From the NCBI GenBank assembly GCA_944990035.1, contig CALYLX010000077.1:1-64000 (forward strand): DNA of 64,000 bases. Reading direction: 5' to 3'. Below, one piece after another: positions 22,601 through 33,718 of this stretch (the first letter of the stretch is position 1; each line of letters begins with the position of its first letter). The DNA comes from Clitopilus passeckerianus. Lineage: Eukaryota; Basidiomycota; Agaricomycetes; Agaricales; Entolomataceae. Below the pieces are notes generated by a model that ran no database searches, was not told the origin of the DNA, and saw only the letters and a program-made list of their open reading frames with translations. Both the position numbers and the translations under genes were made by a program.

Positions 22601-24508
22601 GCGCCGGACTGGACTCACAGTCCTAGTCGGAGTCCGGACAAGCATCGTATAACTAACATCAGCTGTTTGTTCCTGTTCGAGCAGTGGGCGCTCAGTCAAA
22701 GGTGGCGGTGGAAGACGATTAGTAGAATTAGGTACTTTGGTGCCAACCAATGGGTACTGAATTCAGAAGCACGTCCTTAGACACTGTGGCGTAAGCCATC
22801 TCCGTTGTAGTCTAGGACCAAAAGGGCCTTCAAGAGTTGAATGACCTTGCGCCTCAAAGGGTTCACGCGCGGAAGCAAATGGGCCCAATGTCTTGTAGGT
22901 CCATTGAATTACTCTTTTACCAAGGCAGGTGTGGGATAATCAGCCATATGGCGGTTTTCTGAAGCTTGCTTTGAGCCGCTCGGCAGGGTTACGAAAGTAG
23001 GTAGGGGTTGTTTATCCGAGCCACTCAAAAGGAAGTGAGCATATGTGAGGTCAAACCCGGTGTTCTCGACTCCAGAGAAGCATTCTCTGATGTTATGACA
23101 GAGAGAAATGACAGTAATTGCTGTAGGACCTGAGTACTGAGGTACTGCTGGACATTGACGATGGTTTTAGATCTGTTGCTTTAGGCGAGCTGTCCTCAGT
23201 CAGTGCCGAACCGGCAAGATCTCCGTTTGGTATTTGCGTAATCACGTGAGTCCCGTGACTGACGCGTTGGTGCGCCATCCCGCTTTCGGGGCCACGACCT
23301 CTTAAGCTCGTAGAATAATTAGGCAAAGGCGTTACTTACTACTATTACGCTGAGAAGCCCATCTGAGTCCAGCCAAGTCCCACGCTTTTCTACCGGTACG
23401 GGTGGATAAAGAGCGCAACCGCCGGAACCATAATCTATGCTGATTAGATTTTCTCTGGGCGTGTACCTGTCCTGTACCTGCCTCCGAGTCGGCACTCCCA
23501 CCAGGATGAGCTCTCATAGTCAAGGTTATCTCGCCTAATATCCTGAATGCAGCCGCCAATCCCGGAAGAGGTAGCAACGCCTTCAATAACACCTCGACCG
23601 AAGCTGAACTTCTCCACTCTCTGGAGGTATTCTTGCTCTGCAGCCAGGTTATTTCTCTCTGAACAGCTCGAACAGAGCCCATAAAAGCCGTTGAGTATGT
23701 AACTGCTTTTGGGCGGTGTGGACATGATAGAATTTGCTGGCTGTGAACGATTCAACTCTGGATCGCACGGATGGAAAATATCGTAGGTCGTCAGGGCAAA
23801 TCATAAATGTACGCGCAAGGTCGCGAAGTCCTTTCAATACATTCGAGGAAGTTAGAGTTCTGTAGACTTGGGTCACAGGACCCTCAGATTCATCCTTCGG
23901 CTCTGATAAATACTAGGGTCTTTAACTTTAAGCTTCTCCTGCCATGCCGTCGGATCAGCTGACTTCGTTGTCATTTTTTCTCAGTGTAGTCGGCCCATGA
24001 AGGATAAAATTACCTGGAGACCAATTCTTGTGTCATCAAGTGTCGTGGGAGCTACCATCTAGGATGGGAACCCACGAACTGATATAGCTTTTTATATCTC
24101 TACTTCACGACCGAGAACCAAAGGTCGGGATAGTGTGCAGCTTTCGAAGAAGCTCTTTAGACTTTCCAACAAACGTTTGTCATATTGACCTCGCGTGCAC
24201 AACCTGGACTTCAGCTGAAAAGGGGTTCATACTCGCAGCTGCGGTCTGCTACATCTCCGTTTTTGGTAAATTTGAAGTGAGATGCTCGCTCTATCCTCGT
24301 ATCTCACTCAGTCCTGAGTTAGTCCTGGGGTAAGTACTCGTCGGCCTTCATGCGGAGTAGGGTAACCTGCCGACACCCGGAGGTGGAATGCTGTGTCGAT
24401 TCGCGCTATCCTGAAAAGTTGGTAAATCATTTCCATAATAATTTTGCATAAGACAGAGTATTCCAAGTTTAATTAGACATAAAGATAACGAGGTTTCTCC
24501 TTTTCTGC
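19648..24508. other. Long gene-poor stretch at the cluster axis
   Basis: Nearly 4.9 kb with no recognisable gene. Overlapping minus-strand frames at 23319-23876 resemble no family I know. The mirror axis of the flanking gene pairs falls here (about 23-24 kb), so this may be old duplication-junction DNA. I saw no transposase or long terminal repeats. Confidence 0.4.
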
Positions 24509-26006
24509 TTAGAAAGTGGCGGCAGCATTTGCGGGGCTGGCACATCCTCCAATACTGTAGAGAAACGAGGGTATTAGGTTCGGTCACACGTTGTGCAACG
24601 CTAATTGGAACGTACATCGGAAGGGGCCAAGAGGAGAAATAGAAAGTATATCTCTTAGTCTCGGCACAATGTTTAGAAAGCTCCTCGAGATCGAAGAATT
24701 CACCAATGGGCATACCCCATAAGCCGAGAAGAGTCTACCAACACACAGTCAGGTCTGGAGCAAAGCGTAGGCCAGGACCGACGGCTTACCTCGTGCATGT
24801 ATGGTTGGCCGAAGGGATCTGGGCTCGGCCAACATTCCAGAGCGGGTTGGTCAGAGCCAATAGCGGCGAAGTGGTTGTCCCTAGCAAGGACCTATTTCAG
24901 TTTGGGCTGGCAACTCGAGAGGCGAGAAACATACCAGAGGAATCTCTTCATGTCTTCACTACGTTCAATACCAGCGCTGCGCGGAATGATTAACAAGGGC
25001 AACAGAAACCAGGTTCAGCGAACTTACAAGGTCTCGTCCTTTGACCCAAGAGCCTGTCTTTCCTCGGCAGTCGTTTGCTGCATGTACCTCTTGATGAAGC
25101 CAACCCTCAACAAGAGGATATCACCAGTCTTGAAAGTGGTGCCTTGGTACTCTGCAACCTTCTTGAGTTCCTCTGCGCTGATGGCGTGCGAGGTGAAGGG
25201 ATCATAGGGAAGTTTGCCTTCCTTGGCCTCGTAGTAGGATACAAGATCGAGGAGGACCCCACGGCCGACAATTCCATGCTTGGCCCAATCTATTCGATAG
25301 GTAAGATTATGAACGGAAACTCTAGCTGGAAGACATACTTTGGATACCGAGCTTGGTAAGGCTGGGGTCGATATTGTTGGGGTCGGGCATAGCGTGCCTC
25401 CCGAGAGGGAGAGAGTCGGCGGGAATGCTAGAGACGAACGATGTTAGCTGAGCGCTTAGGCGGTATGATGACAAATTCAATACCCTTTGTAGTAGACACC
25501 ATGCTCGAGGAGACCAAAGTGACGCATTCCATCCCATTGGGTTCCAGATTGAGTGTTCTGGGGTGATGGTGAGGAGACCTAGATACGACCAGCAGCAAAT
25601 CGTCTTACCACATGGAGATCGTCATCACGGAGAGTAAGAAGACCTTCAATCTTAACCTTCTGTGAGACTTCAGGTGTCTTGCGGTGGAACATGGGCTGGT
25701 GACGGCAAAGTCAGGGACTTGATCTTGAATAGAGGCAACAAGGCCCACTCACATGCTCGGGGAAGTTGGCGGGCCAGTTCAATGAGAAGGCCTTTCCAGT
25801 ACTAAAGGAGTTGATAAGCACGATTAGCCACGACTGGGATGATGAAAAACCTACCGGATCTCCTCCTTTGCGGTCTGAGCGACGAGCTCCTCAGTGAGCA
25901 AGTTGACGGTTCCAAGTTCATCGTCGTCGGGCCAGACACCCCAAGCACAGCCAGTGCGGTTCTTGAAGTTAGGTAGCTCGTCGAAGGTGGGCAACTTGGT
26001 GGACAT
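24509..26006 (-). CDS. Cyclase-family (PF04199) metal-dependent hydrolase
   Basis: Multi-exon gene starting MSTKLPTFDELPNFKNRTG (ATG 26004-26006). CAWGVWPDDDELGTVNLLT, FSLNWPANFPEHPMFHRK, the core SGTQWDGMRHFG, GIVGRGVLLDLVSYYE, TGDILLLRVGFIKRY, FAAIGSDQPALECWP, LLGLWGMPIGEFFDLEEL and the end GGCASPANAAATF follow (TAA 24509-24511). This is the putative cyclase fold that includes kynurenine formamidase. Fungal members replace the HxGTHxD metal motif by SGTQWDG, as here, so kynurenine formamidase activity should not be assumed. These proteins act on amide, lactone or ester-like small molecules in several pathways. It lies in the loop between the two mirrored P450s. All introns keep frame; the last acceptor near 24560 was chosen because it restores the conserved tail. 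Confidence 0.88.
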
Positions 26007-26953
26007 GGTGGTTGATAGGAACGATTAGGGCGGCTGGGTCAAGATGAGGTTGCTTCCCAGACCAGGAGTCGGATAATCTTATACCGGCAACTGTACCCGG
26101 GGTGGCGCTTAAGAAGATCATGATATTTCCTCTTCCGCTGGAGAGAATCTCGTTCAACCACACTGCAACATAGTGCCGAGGCTTCGAGGACCAGTGAAAT
26201 TGAAAGCCCCGCGGGTAGCGTCTTGGTAGCAACTGCTAACAACCGATCTTTCACCTTGCCGCCGTATCAGCGCACCGTGCAGCCTGAGTAACGAGCAAAA
26301 CAAGCTCCATATTGTCCTAATCAATGATTGCTTCAAGATGCCTGGAAACGACGATGTGGTTCAGAGTTGACCACTGTTGCGTTGTTTCGAAACTTGGCGA
26401 TGGAAGATCGCAGGACCAGGAGCCTCAGATTAAGACATACACAAATAGAAAAAGCCACGTGCCATCTCGGAGGAAGTTCCCGAATCATCCGAGGCTTGAG
26501 CTTGAACTCAAAATTGGGCATGGATTACCTCTCATCACTTGTAATTTGCAACGACAAGCTTCTGGAAATATTTATTCAGCCTTAAAATGCGGTAACTCAT
26601 GTGAGCTTCATGTGTTGAAGCTTTGGCTATTTTCTGAAATTTCCTCTCGTATCAGGTTCAACCGGGGCCAAAACCGAGCATGGTCATGCAACTGCCGACA
26701 AAACGCGAACTCTGATGTTCGGTCTTTACAAAAACGCCAATGAGCTTAATGTTATTGGAAAGCTCTGGAAAGAGGGTTAGCACATAAGCTTCTCCGCCAC
26801 CCATTACTGTGTGCTTGTTGCCCACACAAGTTCGGCTCCTTGATTCCCGAGTGTGGCAGATGGGAAAGGCAGCTCCATCAACGATCTCGAAAACATCGCC
26901 TTAAAAGCATGGTTACTCCTTCCGTCATGAAGGACCACGTTTAACCTCGAGCC
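26007..26953. other. Intergenic, divergent promoter region
   Basis: Lies between the divergently transcribed cyclase gene (minus) and P450 (plus), so it probably holds both promoters. Overlapping plus-strand frames at 26324-26743 show no family features. Confidence 0.4.
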
Positions 26954-29256
26954 ATGTCGTCGACATCATCCTCGACTGGCCTCTGGCATTTCCTCGGCGC
27001 AGGAGTGGTAAGTACAAGGAACATTCCCTACTTCTTGATCTCGAGAAATGACAGTCCAATCTCCACAGGCTACCCACTTGCTCTACCGACACTTCGAGCC
27101 AAAAAGCCCTGCTCTGCTGGGTGCTGTTGTTTTCCTGGAACCAGCAGTTGTGCTGCTGCTCTCGACCTCTCTGGGGTCCATCGGCCTGGAAACGGTCTTG
27201 AAAGCCTACGCAACTTTCCATCTTGCGCTTTGTGGTTCCATAGTTGCATATCGCCTGTCACCTCTTCATCCTTTGGCAAGCTTTCCAGGCCCCAGCGCGA
27301 ATAAGGTACGATACTTGTAAACTTCCTGCGCTTATTCGACTCTAACGATCTGAACAGGTTACCCAACTCTGGAGTATATACGTGCAAAGTACTGGAAAGT
27401 ACTGCGTCAACAACAAGGAGTTGCACGATAAGTACGGTCCTATCGTTCGAGTTGGTCTGTCATCTGTTTGTTCTGCATTCCCATGATGTTAACCTAAATT
27501 CTACAGGGCCAAATGAGTTATCAGTAGCGGACATTGATGTTGGGCTTGCAGTTCTCGGTCAGGGTGGTTTGGAGAAGGGCCGATGTATGTTTGCCATATG
27601 TCTTGTATTCCTTGCCCTCACGCTGATCTCCTTGTATGTAGACTATGATGGCCGCCGCGATCCACGTGCTCCTGGTAATCTCCTCGCCCTGACTGGGGAG
27701 AAACACGCTGAAAGGAGGAGGCTCTGGCAACGTGCATTCACGTCTGAAAGCTTGGCTGAACACGAAGTTGCACTGAAAAAGAGGGTCATCGGATTGACCG
27801 AAGGTCTATTGAAGGTTAGCAAAGAGGATGCTGCAAAGGGTGGCAAGGGACAAGTCGACATATCCCTGTGGTTCAGCTGGTTCTCGATGGATTTCATGGG
27901 TGACTTATGGTATGTGCATCTCACTGCCTGCGTCGTGTACATGCTGTCTGACTCCCAACTTAGCTTTGGAGGAGGTTTTGAGCTGATGCAAGCCGGTGAA
28001 GATAGGACCGGGATTCGGGAAATGTTTGAAAAGTTCGCTATGTAGGTCTCACCTTCGTGCGATCTAACCTTTACTCAGGCTAACAATGATGCCTATAGCG
28101 CACTTGCAATGTTGTGTCATATATCTTGGGCTGCGCCAACCTCATGAAACTTCCATTCCTGACGAAGCACATTCTGAGCCTCCGCAAATTCGCTATTGAA
28201 TCTAGCTCAAGCAGAGTCAAGCGAGGAGCACAAGTCAAGGACCTTTGGTATCACCTCGTTAGTCCACTACCGATGTTTCGTCATCATCCTTATCTCAACT
28301 CGCCTACAGTCAGACGAAGCCGGAGTGGAAGCGACACCTCCACCCATGTCAAATGTTGTCGCAGATGGTTTGCTTGCCATGATTGCCGGCTCAGATACAA
28401 CAGCTACTGGCATCTCGTCCTTCTTCTATCTCCTTCTCGCGCACCCCGAGAAGTACAAGAAGCTGCAAGCCGAGATCGACGCCGTCTACCCGAAGGATGA
28501 AGATGATGCGGTTGCCTTGGACTCTAGTCGGCATGGAAAGTTGGTCTACCTCACTGCCTGCCTGTAAGCCTTTCCTCTACATCAAGTCTAGATGTGCACT
28601 GATGAACCAACCTCGGTGTAGTAATGAGACATTGAGGCTGCTTCCCCCTTCCCCGACTAGTGGTCCCAGAGAGGTTCCTTGTGGCAGTGGAGGCAGAATG
28701 CTAGGAGGGCGGTAAGCTGTCGATTCTCATTGCTATTGATCATCGTCGCTGATCATAATCCTCCCTTGATTAATTGCTGTGTCCTAATAGATACATACCT
28801 GAGGGAACGCAGATCTATGTTCCACCTTACTCTATTCACCGGAATCCGGCGTATTTCTCTCCAAAGACAGACGACTTCGTCCCTGAGAGGTGGTTACCGA
28901 CGAGCTCAGGTAGGCTTTTAAGCATTAAATGTCAAGTCTGCCGATCGCTAACTAGGGTTGCGTTTCAATCAGATGCGCCAGAGTTGAAAGGAGAACCCTT
29001 GGTCCACAACACGAACGCGTTCATCCCATTCTCGTATGGCTCTGCTAACTGCGTTGGACGCGCTTTGGCTAGGCGGGAAATGATGATGGTGGCTGCAGCA
29101 ATCATTCGGCGATTTGAGGTCTCGTTCGCTCCCGGTTATGAGAACGAAGTACAGAACGTGGGCACAAATGGTTTGACCAGGTGGCAGCGGGAGCTTGGGG
29201 ATTATTTCGTGAGCACACGTGGGGAGTTGAACGTTGTGCTCAAGGAGAGGGTATGA
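26954..29256 (+). CDS. Cytochrome P450 (mirror-pair member, right) with one apparent frameshift
   Basis: Paralogue of the P450 at 17363-19647. It starts MSSTSSSTGLWHFLGAGV, then LLYRHFEPKSP and the hydrophobic anchor, hinge YRLSPLHPLASFPGP, GPNELSVADIDVGLAVLGQ and HAERRRLWQRAFTSESLAE. The I-helix is MIAGSDTTATGISS, ExxR is in NETLRLLPP, PERW in FVPERWLPTSS, and the heme loop is PFSYGSANCVGRALARRE. The end is VLKERV, TGA at 29256. At 28141-28144 the exon reads HISWAAPTS then stop. The left paralogue reads YVPWASPLLMKLPFL, and here MKLPFLTKHIL continues in the next frame, so one base is missing. No splice site explains it. All other exons are conserved and in frame. Either a young pseudogene or a sequence error. 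Substrate unknown. Confidence 0.85.
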
Positions 29257-30634
29257 ACGGTCTTTTCGGTAGATTACTGTCATACAATTCACAAACCTCA
29301 GCACCTCGCGTTATTTTCCATTGTTCTTCGTCGGCGTAAGATTATCCCACCAAACCTCCTGAATTTGAAAAAATGGCCTTGCGTGTTGAAGAGATGTTAG
29401 CTCAGGTTGGCCCATCGGTTCCTAACCATGCTGCTCGGCAGTATTCAGTCTGACTCGGAGGTGGGAAGTTATTGAACTTGTGCAACAGCAAACTCTCACA
29501 GGCGTTCAAAGTTTCGCCGCTCGCGTGGCCGCGATGAAATCTCGCTTCAAGTGAATATCTCCAAGCCCCTTCAGGTCCCCCTTCTCAGATGTACCGACCA
29601 TAGCCAACTAACCAGTTCGCCTACATTCTGAGATGGTATCCACTCATACCATGCTTCCAGAGTGATTGGCGTCGCCACCAGGCCTATACTATTGCTTCCT
29701 TCTTGATGGCGCATGCATGGCATAAAAGATTGCTGATGGCGGCCTGGAGGGGGTTATTAGCAGGATTAGCAGGGGTTCAACATTGTGAGATAAAACAATC
29801 AGACGTTTAGTGAGTGTCCGATATGACGTGTTGAATTTATGAATAGATGATACAAGCCGGTTCGGTTTCCTTCCGTGCCAAAGTATCACAAGTGAACCCA
29901 CCCCTGCGCTCCGATGATCACCGCAATGGGATACCCTCCGATGAGGAGTACGCTGAGTGTGATCTGCCAATTCTCGGTCACATTCTTGACCTGGGTAGGT
30001 CTTGCCACACTGAACACAAAAATCTGTCTCGTGTCTGACGGATGAACTGCGGTGGATAGATTTTTGATACAAGAAATCCAATCATCGAATGCGACTAATC
30101 GGACGAGTCTGGTCCTGCACAGATACGAGAGGCAGGGATATTCCGCTGCCGCATGAGCTTCTGGGAAAATATGGTCACTTTTATCGGCTAGGGTAGATCT
30201 TTCTAAAGAGAAAAGGCCCCGATACTGATGACAGTGTTTTTCTGGGATTATCGGGAAAAATGTGACCAACACCCAGGAGTCCGAGCAAAGCATGCATGTC
30301 CGCATCATGATGGAACATGGAACGGAGGTCACACACGTGATCCTCATCCAACTTTTCCGCAGACCAAGACCATGACATGCACCTGCGATGGCATCGTGTC
30401 CGGTAAACGTTTTACCAGAAAGGTCTGGGTTGCACGAGCTAGGATCAATCAAGATATTACCTTTCGGAAGATTATGGAGGCTATCACTCCTTGACCCATA
30501 TTTCGTTGATGGACTATGTGCTCCAATGGCTGGTCTTCGACTGGGCTTAAGAATGCACCGCATAGTTAGCTTCTGGTGTATAAAACGGAGTGCTTAAATT
30601 ATCTACCCCGCCCCTTGCTCGACCGTCCTCCGAC
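29257..30634. other. Intergenic, promoter of desaturase 3
   Basis: About 1.4 kb. A 225-codon minus-strand open frame (29886-30563) has no recognisable domain and a cysteine/serine-rich composition, and is probably chance. The TATA element of desaturase 3 is at its right end. Confidence 0.4.
30579..30585 (+). promoter_or_regulatory. TATA box of desaturase 3
   Basis: GTGTATAAAACGGAG lies about 50 bases upstream of the ATG at 30635. The TATAAAACG core is shared with the desaturase 2 promoter. Confidence 0.5.
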
Positions 30635-32446
30635 ATGGCCTCCCTCTCTTCCACTATCACTCGGCCAGAAGATTCTAATGCCACAAGAAAGAGATACGAC
30701 GAAAATGAGCTCCCTGAGTTCACCCCCCTGCCTTGGTACGCGAAAAATAACACCCTGGACGATCCCTTAGCTCACTGCTTGCATAAGGACCCTGAAAGAG
30801 ATTAAAAATGCGATCCCAGCTCATCTGTTCAAGAGAGATGCTGGCCGGGCTATAGTCTACCTCATCAGGGATATTTTGCTTGCCTGGACGGCGTGGTCCT
30901 TTGCATTGCGCATCGACCCCTACTTCAGAAGTTCCGCCGTTCGCAGTCTGTGTGGTCCAGTCTTCGCAGAGACGTTCAGATGGTCGGCTTGGCTAGTTTA
31001 GTAAGTAATAATCCACGCTCTGCAAGATCCCAACGTGTTCTAACGACCATGTGCACCGTAGTTGGTGGTTCCAAGGTCTTATTTTCACGGGTCTATGGGT
31101 TATTGGGCATGAGGTCTGTAACTTGATACCTGGCGCCACAGATGGATCGTTGATACGTACACCTGCAGTGTGGACATGGCGCTTTCTCCGAGAGTAGAAC
31201 GCTGAATGATTCCATCGGATTCGTAAGTCTTGGTGATCTCGTCTGTCCATCTCTGACTGACTTTTGGTTGATGAAGGTGATCCATTCAATCCTGTTTACA
31301 CCATACTTCAGCTGGAAGATCTCCCATCACCGACACCACTGCAACCATGCTTCAATGGAGAGAGACGAAGTATACGTACCCAAGACCCGAAGCGATCTTA
31401 ACTTGCCGGAGGCCCACCATGCAACCGAACTCGACTACGACGAGCTCTTGGGAGACACTCCGATTTACACGCTCTACATGCTAGTTCGCCAGCAGCTCTT
31501 AGCGTTCCCAGCATATCTCCGTAAGCACAGTAGTTGCTTCCGAATCTTTGTATTTCTGACGGACTTTGCCCAGTCTTTAATGTTTCCGGACAGCCGAGCT
31601 ATCCCAAAGGAACGAACCATTTTGATCGTAGGTGTCAGACCGGACTTTTGATTGAGCTTCGCTAACGATCTTGGCAGCTTCGTCGATCCTCTTCACCAAG
31701 GGGCAGCGAAATGCTGTGATCATGTCCAACATTGGCATCCTGTCGGTCATCGCCTGTATCAAGTTAGCGTGCGACGTCTTTGGTACTGCATCAGTCGTCA
31801 AGTACTATGGCATTCCATGGCTCTGCGTTACCCACTGGTGTGAGTTTGATCTTGTCCACATTACACAGATGATACTCATATGATCCATGAACAGTCATCA
31901 TGATCACATACTTGCACCATACCGATCCCATCCTTCCGCATTACCGAGAAGGTGTCTGGAATCATCAGAGGGGCGCCGCAGCGACAGTTGACAGACCAGT
32001 TCTCGGCTGGCAAGGTCGCTTCTTCCTTCATGATGTGGCTCATTTCCATGTTATCCATCACGTATGTGTGTTCCATTACCTTGTCGGCCTCATGGTTAAT
32101 TTGTCTCTAGTTCTTCCCTAAGCTTCCATGGTGTATGTTAATTGTTCAGGCTCTCCTACTTATTTGCTGATATGTGATCCAGATAACGGAGAGGAGGCTA
32201 CAGAACACCTGAAAGCTTTCCTCGGTGACCATTACGTATCCTCGGAGAAGCCATGTTTTGAGGCTCTTTGGGAGAACTATAACAGATGCCAATTTGTGGA
32301 AGACAAAGGTATGATCGATCCTGATACCTAGATGTCAACAATTGACGACCATTTTAGGGGCCATCCTGTTTTATCGGGACAAAAAGGGTAGGGCAGTACG
32401 CCGCGCTGCTGCGGGTGCTGAACAGTCGGGCAAGCCACTAGAATAA
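30635..32446 (+). CDS. FAD2-like fatty acid desaturase/acetylenase-type 3
   Basis: Intact multi-exon membrane desaturase, paralogue of desaturase 2. It starts MASLSSTITRPEDSNATRK, then ENELPEFTPLPW, TLKEIKNAIPAHLFKRD and the membrane helices. Box 1 is [11 protein letters not shown], split by an intron after GHE at the same place as in desaturase 2. Box 2 is [19 protein letters not shown]. The segment [15 protein letters not shown] follows, then YLHHTDPILPHYREG. Box 3 is HFHVIHHFFPKLPWY, in context [17 protein letters not shown]. The end is FYRDKKGRAVRRAAAG...KPLE, TAA at 32444-32446. The expected ER enzyme acts on phospholipid- or CoA-bound acyl chains; whether it is a desaturase or acetylenase cannot be decided from sequence. 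Mirror position and shared promoter core suggest it arose with desaturase 2 by inverted duplication. Confidence 0.93.
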
Positions 32447-33718
32447 ATACATTCCGGTTGTTTAGATTCATAAATTATTTCACTTCTCTCCAGTTACGCG
32501 TACATTCTTCGACTTTTTGTAAGTAGAATTTTAGGACATTAGGTTGTGTTATTCTTCACTTGCCAATGGATTCAAGTCGCCTTGTTTCTCGATACCCATT
32601 ACAACGAATCTTATGTGGAATGATGCATTCCACATTCAACACGGCACTCGTAGCGAGTGTTAGTTGGCAATAGAATCCCTCATATTGTTGCAGTGTCTAC
32701 GCCGAAGACGATATTGTATGGCGGGCGCTCGAATCAAAATATGACGGACTGCGTGCCGATAGGATGTCCACTTCCTGATATTGGCAGACGATTGTGACCG
32801 TTCAACTAGACCCTAGGCCGTATTCGTCGAATTCATTCCCGACCCGCATCTCGGACGTACCTGGGTACCCATGCTAATAACTCAATGTATTCAATACTTG
32901 CGCTTAGATAGAAGGACTTCACTTGGAGCATGATATAGTCCTTCCAATGAGTTAATTCAGTCCGGTTTGATGAAGAGACTCGAAGGGGTGGCTATAATTA
33001 TAATTCCTCGCCGTGAAGCACTTCAGATGGTTTGCTAGGTTGGCTCTTCGCTACGCCGAGTAAGCCGAGAGATAGGATTCTCTCCTTAGGACATTGAAGG
33101 TAAGTGTTACCCCAAACCATCGTCCTCTCGGTCGATTTTCGCACTTGGAGTGAGGTAGAAAATGCTTTCGGATGCAAATGGCGGGTAGAAGACGGCGATT
33201 CGCATGGCTATCTAGCCACAATCATCCTTTTCATCATCGTTGTACAGCGCACTCCTTATTTTGTTCATGTCCAAGGCGTTTCTGATCGCTACCAAGCCCT
33301 AATAATAATCAGACCAGCACGATCCGTCTTTTCTACACTTCTTGGCGGATGTAAAAAATCAGTAGGTCCTCGCTCTGATGATTGTTTAAATCAAGCATAT
33401 CAAAGGAATTAAGGGATGATACAAAGCTTCGATTAGAGCGCCTGATTTTGCTGAGCGAATTCCTGGTTATCTGGTTATAGAACCTCAGCGGCTGGTATAC
33501 ATCAATCCCAAAGGACGTTTGCCGGGGTTAGCGGGCATGCGAAGTTACGTATGAAACGCATAGAAGGGGGCCGATCGGCAGGCCCAGGTTTTTGGGCATC
33601 TTCGGAGGCGGGAGGTTTCCGACGCACAATTACAGTTGACACCATTCAGTGAGGTGAACAGAAGATATTTATTTTGCAGAAACTAATACGGCAAACAATG
33701 CGAAAGCACCTGTGTATC
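32447..33718. other. Intergenic, convergent 3' ends
   Basis: About 1.3 kb between convergent genes. No gene recognised; short frames only. Confidence 0.4.

Noticed and set aside
19648..24508. Transposon at the cluster axis as the cause of the inverted duplication
   Set aside because: No transposase, reverse transcriptase or terminal repeats were recognised in this stretch.
29886..30563. 225-codon minus-strand open frame
   Set aside because: No domain, odd composition and no paralogue in the mirrored arm; likely chance.
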